NCBI RefSeq assembly: GCF_009762795.1
Contig: NZ_CP046400.1
Location: 1,155,501-1,219,500, forward strand
DNA: 64,000 nt
Source of the DNA: Pseudodesulfovibrio cashew
Lineage (GTDB): Bacteria > Desulfobacterota > Desulfovibrionia > Desulfovibrionales > Desulfovibrionaceae
Direction of reading: 5' to 3'
Position 1 is the first letter of the stretch. The number at the start of each line of letters is the position of its first letter. Of the stretch, positions 8,219 through 20,704 are shown piece after piece. A program made the translations under genes and the position numbers. The notes under the pieces are model-generated. The model had not been told where the DNA came from, ran no database searches, and saw only the letters and a program-made list of their open reading frames with translations.

Positions 8219-9210
8219 AACATGTCAGTCTGTTGACCCTGGCGCTGGTCCTGTCCGTCTGGCTGCTCCCGGCATCGGTCCGGGCTCAGTCGCAGGAGAC
8301 CTTCGAGGCCGAGGCCGCCGCCCGCCGCGCCACGCTCACCGGATTCACCCGTGCCCGGAGCTCCATGACACTGGTGGCCGAGGAGTCGGGACGCGTGGAA
8401 AAGGTCATGGCCGACGTGGGCGACACCCTGGGCCAGGACGGGCTGTTCGCCCAGCTGGACACCACCTTCATCCGCCTCGATCTGCGGGAGAACCGGGCGG
8501 AGCAGGAACGGCTCAAATCCGATTTCGAATACTACCGCAAGGAGATGAACCGCTACAAGCAGCTGGTCAAATCCAAGAACGCGGCCCAGTCCACGCTGGA
8601 CTCCAACGTCCGGGCGCATCAGGGTGCGCTCCAGCAACTGCGCGGCAAGCAGATCGAGGAGCGCGTGCTCATGGAGCGGATGAAGCGGTTTTCCCTGATC
8701 GGGCCTGCGGGATGGAAGGTCGTCACCCGGTACATCGAACCCGGCGAGTGGGTGACCAAGGGGGAAAAGGTGGCCGAGTTGGGCAACTACGAGGCGCTCC
8801 TGGTACCCTATGCCCTGACCGGGGCCGAGTTTCGCGCGCTCAAGGAGCAGGGAGAGAACATTACCCTGCGGTTGACCGATCTGAACATCCCGGTCCAGGC
8901 GAGAATTGAGCGCGTTTCCCCGGGCTTCGACCCGCAGAGCCGTAAAATCAATGTCGATCTCCAGATAAGCCAGGGCGACTTCGAATTCCGGGGCGGCCTG
9001 CGCACCGAGCTTGTCCTGGAGCTGCCTGATCCTGGCGGTGCGGTGCTGGTCCCCGCGACCGCGTTGGTCAAGGCGTATGAAGAGTACTTTCTCATGACGC
9101 CCGAAGGCGAGCGGGTCCGCGTCATGCTGTTGGGCAGCGGCAGGAACAACCTGCGGCGTGTTTCCTCGCCGGAAGTCCACGCGGGCGACAGGTTTATGGT
9201 CAAGCCGTAA
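8215..9210 (+). CDS. RND efflux periplasmic adaptor (membrane fusion protein), 331 aa
   Basis: An N-terminal signal peptide (SLLTLALVLSVWLLPASVRAQ, about 1-24) is followed by a lipoyl half (VAEESGRVEKVMADVGDTLGQDGLFAQLD), an alpha-hairpin of about residues 95-150, the second lipoyl half (VVTRYIEPGEWVTKGEKVAELG) and a beta-barrel. This is the HlyD/AcrA architecture. The protein would link the pump encoded next to an outer membrane channel. It is secreted without a lipobox. No TolC-type gene lies in this operon, so the channel must come from elsewhere. Confidence 0.88.
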   Translation: MKHVSLLTLALVLSVWLLPASVRAQSQETFEAEAAARRATLTGFTRARSSMTLVAEESGRVEKVMADVGDTLGQDGLFAQLDTTFIRLDLRENRAEQERLKSDFEYYRKEMNRYKQLVKSKNAAQSTLDSNVRAHQGALQQLRGKQIEERVLMERMKRFSLIGPAGWKVVTRYIEPGEWVTKGEKVAELGNYEALLVPYALTGAEFRALKEQGENITLRLTDLNIPVQARIERVSPGFDPQSRKINVDLQISQGDFEFRGGLRTELVLELPDPGGAVLVPATALVKAYEEYFLMTPEGERVRVMLLGSGRNNLRRVSSPEVHAGDRFMVKP

Positions 9211-9345
9211 AGGCTTTGCCCGCCCTACGGGCCGGGCTTTCAACAGATGAGCATGGCGTTTGGCAGCGGTCCGCTTTGAGCCGGACCAGGCTGGCGGCGG
9301 GACCCGGTCGCCCGGCACGGTGACAAGAGGGGCGGAGGCAGTTTC

Positions 9346-12300
9346 ATGATACAAAATCTCGTCGCGTTGACGCTGAAGCAGAAAGTTTTCGTCAACCTCA
9401 TGTTCGTCCTGCTCATGGTCGTCGGGGTCTTTTGCGTTTTCGATCTGTCCGTGGAGCGCTATCCTGACGTGCGCATGGGCAAGGTGATCATCAGCGGCTT
9501 CCTGCCCGGCGCCAGCCCGGACGAGGTCGAGACCCTGGTCACGCGCAAGATCGAGGACGCCCTGGAAGATCTGGAGAACGTGGAGTTCATCCGCTCCCGT
9601 TCATTCCGCCAACGCTCCTCCGTATTGGTCAAGTTCCTGGACGATACCGATTACGACAAGCTGTATGACGAATTGCGCTTCAGGGTGTTGTCTATCCAGA
9701 ATGACCTGCCCGAAGATATGGATCCCCCCTCATTCACGGTCATTTCCATGGCCGAGTGGCTCCCTGCCATCTCCGTGAACCTGGTGGGCGAGCGCTCCAA
9801 CCGCGCGCTCACGCTCATGGCCGAGGAGATGAAGATCCCGCTCCAGCGGATCGCGGGAGTAAAAGAGGTCCAGATCAAAGGCGAATTCGAGCGGGAATTT
9901 CACGTCGCACTGGACCCGCGCAAGATGATGCGCCTGGGCGTGACCTTCAACCAGGTGGCCGAGACCCTGCAAGGGGCCAACGTTTCGGTCCCGGCTGGCG
10001 ATTTTCTCAGTGATTCCGGTGAATACGTCATTGTGGTCGACGAGAAGTTCCGATCCCGGGACGAAATCGCCTCCACAGTGATCCGGCGCGACCTGGACGG
10101 CTCCTTCGTCACGGTGGGCAACGTACTCAGCCACGCGGGCATGGGCTACCGCGACCCGTTCGTGGTATCATCCGTGAACGGCGTGGACTCGGTTTCGGTC
10201 AAGATCATCAAGACGCCCGAGGGGAACGCCCTGGACATCGGGGCCGAGGTGGAGAAGGTCGTGGCCTCGTTCAAGCCGCTGCTCGACAAGGAGGGCGTCA
10301 AAGCGGTCCTGACCCAGGACCAGCGGGTCTACATCAACGAGAACATCAACACCCTGGGCTCCAACCTGCTGGTCGGTATTTTCCTGGTCTGCGGCTGCAT
10401 CTGGCTGGTAATGGGCTTCCGGAACGCCATGCTGACCACCGTGGGCGTGCCGTTCTCCTTTTTGGTGACCATGATCATCATGTGGTTGACCAACAGCTCC
10501 CTGAACGAGATCACACTGTTCTCCTTTGTTTTGGTTTCGGGCATCATCGTTGACGACGCCATCGTGGTGGTGGAGAACGTCTATCGCCATGTGCAGGAAG
10601 GCAGACCGCTCCGCGAGGCGGTGATCCAGGGCACCAGCGAGGTCTTTCTGCCCGTCATGGCTGCCACTTCAACCACCGTGGCCGCCTTCCTGCCCATGCT
10701 GATCATGTCCGGGTCCACCGGGGAATTCTTCGCCCAGGTGCCCAAGGCCGTCTCTTTCGCCATCCTCGCTTCGCTCATCGAATGCCTGCTCATCCTGCCG
10801 TCGCACTTCTTGGACTGGCCCGGCGCGGAAAAGCTCGAATCCGAGGCAAAGGCAGGCACCAAACACGTATCCGATCCTGCGTTCGTGATCTTTCTCAGGC
10901 GGGTCACCGACGCGGTGCTGCAGGTCTTCCTGCGGCACAAGTGGAAATCCCTGCTGACCATCGTGGTGGCCTTTGTTGCGGCCCTGGCCATCTTCGGCGT
11001 CTCGGTCACCGGCGTCATGCCCCTGCTGCGCATCAAGTTCTTCCCTGACGAATACAACCTCTTCTACGTCTCGGCGGAAGGGCCCGTGGGCACGGACGTC
11101 TACACCTCCTCCGACAAGATCAAGGCGATCTCCAAGCTGATTCTGGGCTTCGGTCCGGGCACGACCAAGTCCTGCTCCGCCCTGGCCGGCATGGACATCA
11201 ACGACGACTACGAGACCGTGTTCGGAACCAACCGGGCCATCGTCACCGTGGAGATTCCGGCGCGGGAGGACCAGCATTTCATCGACAACCCGGAAAACGA
11301 CCCACAGTTGTTGCTGGACACCGTGCGCGAGCGGCTCAAGCCCTTGACCGAGGGCGGCTGGTCCCTGCGCGTCTGGGCGGAGAAGGGTGGTCCTCCCGCG
11401 GGCAAGGACGTGAATATCCGTGTACTCGGCCCGGACCAGGAGGCTGTGCGTGGCCTCAAGAACGACATCTACTCCTGGATACAGCAGAACAAGGACATCG
11501 CGCCCCTCCTTATCGACTTCGGCAGCGACACGGGCATGGACAACCGCGTGTTCCGGTTCAGCCCGCTGCCCGATCTCGTTTCGGAATACGGGCTGACTCC
11601 GGCCCAGGTCGTTTCCCTGGCCGGAGGGCTGCTTGACGGCCGTCTGGTGGGAGAGTTCCGGGCCGCGGACGAAGACGTGGACCTGCGCATGAAGATCGAC
11701 AAGCATTTCCTGCGGGAGCCCGAGGACGCCCTGGACATCCCGGTGCTGGAAGACAACGAGGGGCCGGTCCGCGTGGGCGATCTGGTCGAGGTGTCTACCT
11801 ACCGCGAGCCTGGTCAGCTCAACCGTTTTCAGGGACAGCGGGCCGTCACCCTGACCGCCAACATCCGTCCCGGCGCGCCCATCACCGCACCGACCGTGGT
11901 GCACGACGTGAGCGCCTACTACAAGACCATCCAGGCCAAGTATCCGGGTGCGACCCTGAACTTCTCCGGGGAATTCGAGTCCACGGGGCGGTCGTTCACC
12001 TCGCTCATGTACGCGTTCTGCATCGCGCTGCTGATCATGTACACCATCCTGGCCTGCCAGTTTCAGTCCTATGTCCAGCCGGTGGTCATCCTCTCGGCGG
12101 TGGCCTTTGCCCTCATCGGGGTCATCTTCGGCACCTTCCTGACCCGTTCCCTGTTTACGGTGAACAGCTTTGTGGCTACCGTGGGTGTGGCCGGGGTCGT
12201 GGTCAACGACTCCCTGGTGCTGCTCGACTTCATCAACCGCCTCTACAGTGCCGGATACAAGCGGCGGGACGCCATCCGCGAGGCGGTCCGCATCCGGCTG

Positions 12301-12546
12301 CGGCCCATCCTGCTGACCACCCTGACCACCACGCTGGGACTGCTGCCCATGGCCATGGGCATTCCCTACTATTCGCTGGTCTGGGGCACCATGGCGACCA
12401 CCTTCGTCACCGGCCTGTGCGTGGCCACGGCTCTGACCCTGTTCATCATGCCCATAGAATGGGACCTGTTGACGCGGCGCAAGGAGCGCAAGGCCTTGAA
12501 GCGGGCCAAGAAGCGCGGTCTGAGCCAAAGCGACGGCGGGATGTAA
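9346..12546 (+). CDS. RND-family efflux pump, inner membrane subunit, 1066 aa
   Basis: The length and layout match AcrB/MexB proteins: TM1 near residues 13-32, a first large periplasmic domain, TM2-TM6, a second periplasmic loop from about 570 and a final six-helix block. The motif GIIVDDAIVVVENVYRH carries the tandem Asp pair of the TM4 proton relay, and PGASPDEVETLVTRKIEDAL is the usual porter-domain signature. It should extrude hydrophobic compounds by proton antiport as a trimer. A 135-base gap with a small GC-rich hairpin separates it from the adaptor gene. The tail is strongly basic. Confidence 0.92.
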   Translation: MIQNLVALTLKQKVFVNLMFVLLMVVGVFCVFDLSVERYPDVRMGKVIISGFLPGASPDEVETLVTRKIEDALEDLENVEFIRSRSFRQRSSVLVKFLDDTDYDKLYDELRFRVLSIQNDLPEDMDPPSFTVISMAEWLPAISVNLVGERSNRALTLMAEEMKIPLQRIAGVKEVQIKGEFEREFHVALDPRKMMRLGVTFNQVAETLQGANVSVPAGDFLSDSGEYVIVVDEKFRSRDEIASTVIRRDLDGSFVTVGNVLSHAGMGYRDPFVVSSVNGVDSVSVKIIKTPEGNALDIGAEVEKVVASFKPLLDKEGVKAVLTQDQRVYINENINTLGSNLLVGIFLVCGCIWLVMGFRNAMLTTVGVPFSFLVTMIIMWLTNSSLNEITLFSFVLVSGIIVDDAIVVVENVYRHVQEGRPLREAVIQGTSEVFLPVMAATSTTVAAFLPMLIMSGSTGEFFAQVPKAVSFAILASLIECLLILPSHFLDWPGAEKLESEAKAGTKHVSDPAFVIFLRRVTDAVLQVFLRHKWKSLLTIVVAFVAALAIFGVSVTGVMPLLRIKFFPDEYNLFYVSAEGPVGTDVYTSSDKIKAISKLILGFGPGTTKSCSALAGMDINDDYETVFGTNRAIVTVEIPAREDQHFIDNPENDPQLLLDTVRERLKPLTEGGWSLRVWAEKGGPPAGKDVNIRVLGPDQEAVRGLKNDIYSWIQQNKDIAPLLIDFGSDTGMDNRVFRFSPLPDLVSEYGLTPAQVVSLAGGLLDGRLVGEFRAADEDVDLRMKIDKHFLREPEDALDIPVLEDNEGPVRVGDLVEVSTYREPGQLNRFQGQRAVTLTANIRPGAPITAPTVVHDVSAYYKTIQAKYPGATLNFSGEFESTGRSFTSLMYAFCIALLIMYTILACQFQSYVQPVVILSAVAFALIGVIFGTFLTRSLFTVNSFVATVGVAGVVVNDSLVLLDFINRLYSAGYKRRDAIREAVRIRLRPILLTTLTTTLGLLPMAMGIPYYSLVWGTMATTFVTGLCVATALTLFIMPIEWDLLTRRKERKALKRAKKRGLSQSDGGM

Positions 12547-12885
12547 CCGTTTCAGAGAAGAAAGACGGCAGCAGTAAAGTTCTGAAGGACGAAAAAAGCC
12601 GGTTGCACACTTATCCCGCACCAACGGTGCGAAAAAGGGGATGCAAGGGGCTCACCCCCTTGCCCGCCGGAGGCGAAATCACCAGACTGTCGCCGCCGAG
12701 AGGCGGCTTCAACCGCTGATTCGATTTTATGGGGTTGGCGATGTATTTCAAAATGAAGGCGGGAGCCGGCAATGAAGGCTCCTGCCTTGTTGTTGGGCGA
12801 GTGCGCGAGCTTCCGCTGCCCCTCGGTTGCGCCACTCCGCCGGGCAGGCTATCGTGGGCCACCATCCGTCAACCAAGGAGTTTCC
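12547..12885 (+). terminator. Gene-free region with two hairpins after the RND operon
   Basis: A GCAAGGGG/CCCCTTGC stem with a 5-base loop lies at 12643-12663, and a GCCGCC-GAGA-GGCGGC stem at 12692-12707 is followed by TTC and then a looser T-rich stretch. Together they probably end the pump transcript. Nothing else is recognised before the next ribosome site at 12875-12880. Confidence 0.5.
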
Positions 12886-13683
12886 ATGGCCGTGCATCCC
12901 ACCGTGACCCTGCTGGTCCGGGACATCGAAAAATCCGCTCAGTTCTACGAACGGAGCCTCGGCTTCACCCTGACCTGGGAAACGTTGCTTATCGGCCCCT
13001 ACGGGCAATCCCTGCGCCTTCTGGAGGTGCCTGACGGTCCCACCGGGGGGTGCATCGTGCACACAGTGGAGGTGCCGGACGTGGATGCCGCCGTGGACGC
13101 CATCGTGGAGCACGGCGGCGGGCGCGGAGAGAATCTCCTGGACGGCACGCCCCTCTATGTGGGCCCGGACGGCGAACTGATCATGCTCTCCCAGCGGGGG
13201 CTGCCGGGAGCGGACGCGGTCAAGCTGGTGGTTTACGATTTCGACGGCGTCATGACCGACAACCTGGTCCATGTGCGTGAGGACGGCGTGGAGTCGGTCT
13301 CCGCCAACCGCTCCGACGGCCTCGGCGTGGGCATGATCCGGAAGCTCGGCATTTCCCAGTGTATCCTCTCCACCGAGACGAACCCCGTGGTCAAATCGCG
13401 GGCGGCCAAGATCGGTATACCCGCGGCCGGGTCAGTGTCCGACAAGGGGTCCGCCATCATCGGCCTTGCCTCCGAGTATGGCGTTTCCCTGGCCGAAGTC
13501 CTGTACATGGGCAACGACGTGAACGACGCGGACGCCATGGGCCTGTGCGGGTTCAAAGTCGCCCCTGCCGACGCCCATCCGTCCATCCTGGCTCTGGCCG
13601 ACTACGTGACCGAGGCCGCAGGAGGTCATGGCGCGGTGCGTGAGCTGGCGGACGTGCTGCTGGCCGGAAGAAAGGGAGAGTAA
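12886..13683 (+). CDS. VOC (glyoxalase-fold) domain fused to a KdsC/NeuA-type HAD phosphatase, 265 aa
   Basis: AAGGAG five bases upstream sets the ATG at 12886. Residues about 1-112 are a VOC/glyoxalase fold (VTLLVRDIEKSAQFYERSLGFTL, ending GPDGELIMLSQ). Residues about 120-262 are a HAD phosphatase with motif I DFDGVMTDN, a motif II Thr/Ser (CILSTE), Lys in SDKGSAI and motif IV MGNDVNDADAM, closest in style to KdsC and the C-terminal domain of NeuA. These enzymes dephosphorylate 8- or 9-carbon sugar acid phosphates. The fusion is unusual; the VOC part may bind substrate or metal. It converges on the PAS kinase gene. Confidence 0.82.
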   Translation: MAVHPTVTLLVRDIEKSAQFYERSLGFTLTWETLLIGPYGQSLRLLEVPDGPTGGCIVHTVEVPDVDAAVDAIVEHGGGRGENLLDGTPLYVGPDGELIMLSQRGLPGADAVKLVVYDFDGVMTDNLVHVREDGVESVSANRSDGLGVGMIRKLGISQCILSTETNPVVKSRAAKIGIPAAGSVSDKGSAIIGLASEYGVSLAEVLYMGNDVNDADAMGLCGFKVAPADAHPSILALADYVTEAAGGHGAVRELADVLLAGRKGE

Positions 13684-13696
13684 GTCGGGATGCCCG

Positions 13697-14977
13697 CTAT
13701 AATGTGGGCAGGGTGAAGACGAACTTGCTGCCTTCGCCGGGTGTGGATTCAACCCAGATATGGCCCTGGTGGCCTTCGATGATGTTCCGGGAGATGGACA
13801 GTCCCAGCCCTGTGCCCCGGGGACGGTCGGTCAGGCTGTCCTGCGCCTGGGTGAACTTATCGAAGATGGTGGTGCGCATCTCGTCCGGGATGCCCGTGCC
13901 GGTGTCGGTGACGGAAATGCGGATGTGCTCGCCCACCTGCCGGGCGCGGACCGAGACGGTGCCGTGTTCGGTGAACTTCACGGCGTTGGACAGAAGGTTG
14001 ACCATGACCTGTATCAGCCGGTCCGGGTCGGCCATGACGTCGGGCAGGTTCGGCTGGATGTCCGTTATCAGGGTCAGGTCCGTATCCATGAACAGGGCGT
14101 CCGAGGCCTCCAGCGAGCGCTGAATGAAATCGTTGGGGCTGATGGCCTCCATGCGGTACTCGACCTTGTTGGCCTCCATCTTTGCCAGGTCGAGGACATC
14201 GTTGATCAGCGCCGTGAGCCGTTCCCCCTCGCTGACGATGATGTCGAGGTTCTTGCTGATCCGCTCCATCTCCTTGGGCAGCTTGGGGTCGCTTTCCTGG
14301 TTCACCGCAGGATAGATGGCCTCAAGGAGCTTCTTGCGGATGATCTTGGCGAAGCCGAGAACCGAGGTCAGCGGGGTGCGCAGTTCATGGGAGACCACGG
14401 ACAGGAACTCGGTCTTGGCCCGGTTGGCCCTGGCCAGCTCGCGCGTGCGTTCCCGGACGCGAATCTCCAGTTCGTCATGGCTTTTGCGAAGTGCCTCCTC
14501 GCTCCGCTTCCGCTCGGAAATATCGCGAGCCACGATCACGGCGTGGCTTTTGCCCTGCTGGTCGACGATGCGGAGGGACATCTCCACCGGGACCGGTTCG
14601 TCCCGCCGGCAGTGGGGACACAGGAATTCGGTCTCCAGGCTCAGGTTGTTGCTGCGGGAGTTGAACAGGTTGGTGGAGTACCGGGCGATGTGCTCGGGCA
14701 GCAGTTCCCTGAACGGGGTGCCCTGAAGGGATTTGGGCCGACACCCCAGCATGTTCTCAGTGGAGCCGGAGGCGTCGAGAATGGTCCCGGTAGCCGTGTC
14801 GACGACGATAATGGCGTCCGACACCCGGTCAAGCAGCGAGCGAAAGTGTTCAAGCTCGTCCAGGCGACTCTTGAGTTCAGGATAATAGCTCTTGCTTATG
14901 GATCGCTCGCCCAGCCCGATGAGCTTTTCGCGTTCACGGGCCAGGACGTCTGTAGGCGGTTCAGCACGCTTTTTCAT
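13697..14977 (-). CDS. PAS-domain sensor histidine kinase, 426 aa
   Basis: A PAS domain at about residues 45-160 begins LDRVSDAIIVVDTATGTILDASGSTENMLG and contains a CPHC motif in its middle, which might bind metal. A coiled linker leads to HisKA with SHELRTPLTSVLGFAK, then HATPase_c with N box VNLLSNAVKFTEHG, G1 DTGTGIPDE and G2 RGTGLGLSI. There is no transmembrane segment, so it is cytosolic. Its start lies inside the 3' end of the alcohol dehydrogenase gene (17-base overlap), implying translational coupling. No response regulator is adjacent. Confidence 0.9.
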   Translation of the reverse strand: MKKRAEPPTDVLAREREKLIGLGERSISKSYYPELKSRLDELEHFRSLLDRVSDAIIVVDTATGTILDASGSTENMLGCRPKSLQGTPFRELLPEHIARYSTNLFNSRSNNLSLETEFLCPHCRRDEPVPVEMSLRIVDQQGKSHAVIVARDISERKRSEEALRKSHDELEIRVRERTRELARANRAKTEFLSVVSHELRTPLTSVLGFAKIIRKKLLEAIYPAVNQESDPKLPKEMERISKNLDIIVSEGERLTALINDVLDLAKMEANKVEYRMEAISPNDFIQRSLEASDALFMDTDLTLITDIQPNLPDVMADPDRLIQVMVNLLSNAVKFTEHGTVSVRARQVGEHIRISVTDTGTGIPDEMRTTIFDKFTQAQDSLTDRPRGTGLGLSISRNIIEGHQGHIWVESTPGEGSKFVFTLPTL

Positions 14978-16130
14978 AAATACCCATCACCTCGTCCTTG
15001 GTGGGCTGTTTCGGATTGGTCAGCATGCAGGCGTCCGCCAGGGCGCAGTCAGCCAGTTTGGAAAGGTCGGCCGAAGTCACTCCGAGCTCATGCAGGTTGT
15101 CCCGGACGCCCGCAGCGCGCTTCAGCTGCCGGAAGGCCTCCAGTGTTCCGGATTTGATCTCTTCCAGGGAGGCGGAAGCGGGGATGCTCCCGCCCAGGGC
15201 GTTGCCGAGTTGCCGGTATTTTTCCGGTGCCGCGTCGAAATTGTAGTCCACCACGTGGTCCAGCAGAATGGCGTTGCACAGGCCATGGGGCAGGTCGAGC
15301 AGGCCGCCGAGGCTATGGGCCATGGCGTGCACTGCGCCCAGGATGGCGTTGGAAAAGGCGAGTCCTGCATAAGTGGAGGCGAGCATCATGCCGACGCGGG
15401 CGTCCAGGTTGTCCGGCTCGTTGATGGCCGTGAGCAGGTGGGCGTGCACCAGACGCACGGCCTCCAGGGCGTTGAGGTCTGTGAACGCGGAGCTGGCGTT
15501 GGAGACGAAGGCCTCGGTGGCGTGGGTCAGAGCGTCGAGGCCGGTGTGGGCCGTCAGGTCACGGTCCATGGTCATGGTCAGCAGGGGATCGATGAGCGCC
15601 ACGTCCGGGACCATGGTCTTGGATACGATGGCGATCTTCACCTTCCGCTCGGTGGCGTTGATGATGCAGAACTGGGAAACATCCGCGCCGGTTCCCGCAG
15701 TGGTGGGTATGCAGATCAGGGGCGGCGCGGGATAGCGGACCTTGTCCACGCCTTCGAAGTCGAGCACGTGCTGGTTGTTCGTGCAGACGATGCCGATGGC
15801 CTTGGCGCAGTCCATGGAACTGCCGCCGCCTACGGCCACAATGGCGTCACATCCCTCCCGCCGGTACACGTCGGCGCCTTCCATGACCTCTATGTCGCGC
15901 GGATTGGGCGTCACATGGGTATACAGGACGCTGTCCACCCCGGCCCGCGCCAGGGAGTCCATGGCGTCGCCCGGAGTGCCGATCCGTGCCAGGTCGGGGC
16001 AGGAAACCACCAGGCATTTCTTTACGGACAGGTTGGCTGCGAACTGGCCGGTAAGCGTAGCCGCTCCGGCACCGAAGACGAATTCCGGAGCCACGAATTT
16101 TCTCAATTCCGAGATGTCGGTTCGAACCAT
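14961..16130 (-). CDS. Iron-containing (group III) alcohol dehydrogenase, 389 aa
   Basis: The NAD-binding motif VGGGSSMDCAKAIG and the metal-ligand region HAMAHSLGGLLDLPHGLCNAILL, with an upstream TGLDALTHATEAF, are typical of Fe-ADH enzymes that interconvert alcohols and aldehydes with NAD(P)H. Four metal ligands (Asp and three His) appear intact. GGAGGGAGT directly before ATG 16130 decides the start. In sulfate-reducers these enzymes support ethanol or other alcohol oxidation. An inverted repeat at 16153-16172 suggests repressor control. The PAS kinase gene overlaps its end. Confidence 0.9.
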   Translation of the reverse strand: MVRTDISELRKFVAPEFVFGAGAATLTGQFAANLSVKKCLVVSCPDLARIGTPGDAMDSLARAGVDSVLYTHVTPNPRDIEVMEGADVYRREGCDAIVAVGGGSSMDCAKAIGIVCTNNQHVLDFEGVDKVRYPAPPLICIPTTAGTGADVSQFCIINATERKVKIAIVSKTMVPDVALIDPLLTMTMDRDLTAHTGLDALTHATEAFVSNASSAFTDLNALEAVRLVHAHLLTAINEPDNLDARVGMMLASTYAGLAFSNAILGAVHAMAHSLGGLLDLPHGLCNAILLDHVVDYNFDAAPEKYRQLGNALGGSIPASASLEEIKSGTLEAFRQLKRAAGVRDNLHELGVTSADLSKLADCALADACMLTNPKQPTKDEVMGIYEKAC

Positions 16131-16152
16131 ACTCCCTCCTTGGCGGCGTGAT

Positions 16153-16172
16153 CCGCAAAGAAACATTTGCGG
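16153..16172. promoter_or_regulatory. Inverted repeat at the alcohol dehydrogenase promoter
   Basis: Perfect arms CCGCAAA and TTTGCGG with a 6-base spacer, 23 bases upstream of the ADH start. On the minus strand a TATATATA stretch (a possible -10 element) lies immediately upstream, so the repeat would cover the transcription start, a typical repressor position. Confidence 0.5.
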
Positions 16173-16229
16173 TATATATAGCGTAAACCGTGAAATCAGG
16201 GAAGAGCACTGGAGAAATCTATAACGAAA

Positions 16230-19778
<3,549 letters not shown>

Positions 19779-19871
19779 GGCACCGCCTGGTAGGGTTGAT
19801 GATTGAACACCCGTACCAAAAGCGCGCGTTTAAATAAAGGGCAATCCCGTTAAGGTGTTGCGGAGGGCTCC

Positions 19872-20492
19872 CTAGTTGCTGGCGGGAGCCAGGCCGCCGA
19901 AGCGGGAGGCCAGCCGGGCCTTGTACAGCTGGTCGTCCTCGGCATTGTTCACCCGGTTGTGCTTCTCGTAGTCCACCTCGATGAGCAGGGCGTTGGGATT
20001 GAAGACGAACCGGTCCTGGGCAAAGGCGATGGCCGACAGCTCGGTGTCTCCGTACTGGGAATGGTAGCCGGGGTAGAACAGCATGTTTCTGTACAGGGAG
20101 GCCAGCCAGGCGCGACGCGCCAGGCCGAAGGCGGCCACGGTGCCGAAGAACCGCCCCTCGTTGAAGGCCATCAGCCCGCCACGGCTTTGTTTCATGGCGT
20201 TCATGCCCTGCTCCAGCCAGTACATGCCGGGGTATGCGTCCTGGGCCAGGTAGCCGAAGAAGGGCGACTCGGTCCGGCTGTACACGAAATTCGCCACCCG
20301 GATGAAGCCCATGCGCTCGTCGTCGTCCACCAGAACCAGCAGTCCGGGATGGTGGGCCCGGAGCCGGAGGATCTCCTCCACCTTCACGGCGAGTTCGTGG
20401 TCGATGTAGGGCAGCACCAGGACCACATCATCGTGGCCCGTGGGCTTGAACGAGGCGAATTCGGACGATTTGACGAACTGGGAGGTGAACAT
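19872..20492 (-). CDS. Glycosyltransferase-like protein (GT-A type suspected), 206 aa
   Basis: The protein is soluble, with alternating beta/alpha content, an LVLVDDDERMGF motif resembling a nucleotide-sugar DxD region, and a later YGDTELSAIAF motif like the acceptor-side acidic motif of family 2 enzymes. Ribosome-site support is weak. No sugar-biosynthesis genes are adjacent. The call rests only on these motifs; a conserved protein of unknown function is the alternative. The gene is divergent from hcp, and the 212-base gap between them holds the HcpR-like box. Confidence 0.5.
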   Translation of the reverse strand: MFTSQFVKSSEFASFKPTGHDDVVLVLPYIDHELAVKVEEILRLRAHHPGLLVLVDDDERMGFIRVANFVYSRTESPFFGYLAQDAYPGMYWLEQGMNAMKQSRGGLMAFNEGRFFGTVAAFGLARRAWLASLYRNMLFYPGYHSQYGDTELSAIAFAQDRFVFNPNALLIEVDYEKHNRVNNAEDDQLYKARLASRFGGLAPASN

Positions 20493-20616
20493 GTCTCTTC
20501 CTGGCTGGTTCGGGTTGTTGGCGATGCTCTCCCTATCGTCGCTTTCGGCGATTCCCTTGAGGCTGTCTCGGAGGAGAAGCCGTTTTTTTTAAAAATAATG
20601 CTTTTTCTCCCCGTTT

Positions 20617-20630
20617 TTGACCAAAGTCAT
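20617..20630. promoter_or_regulatory. HcpR-like (CRP/FNR family) binding site upstream of hcp
   Basis: TTGAC-CAAA-GTCAT matches the TTGAC-N4-GTCAA motif described for HcpR, the nitrosative-stress activator of sulfate-reducers, with one mismatch. It is centred about 81 bases upstream of the hcp start. A weak -10-like TAAACC at 20653 would place it near -41. Confidence 0.65.
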
Positions 20631-20704
20631 ACTATTGGCCTCGGGAATCTCCTAAACCAGGACTCAACGAGCCTGATTCCGTCAAAAACACAAGGAGTGA
20701 AACC

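Noticed and set aside
10669-12624. Open frame of about 651 codons on the minus strand across the first RND pump gene
   Set aside because: It is antisense to a complete AcrB-type gene, has no ribosome site and shows mirror-type composition rich in His, Gly and Arg.
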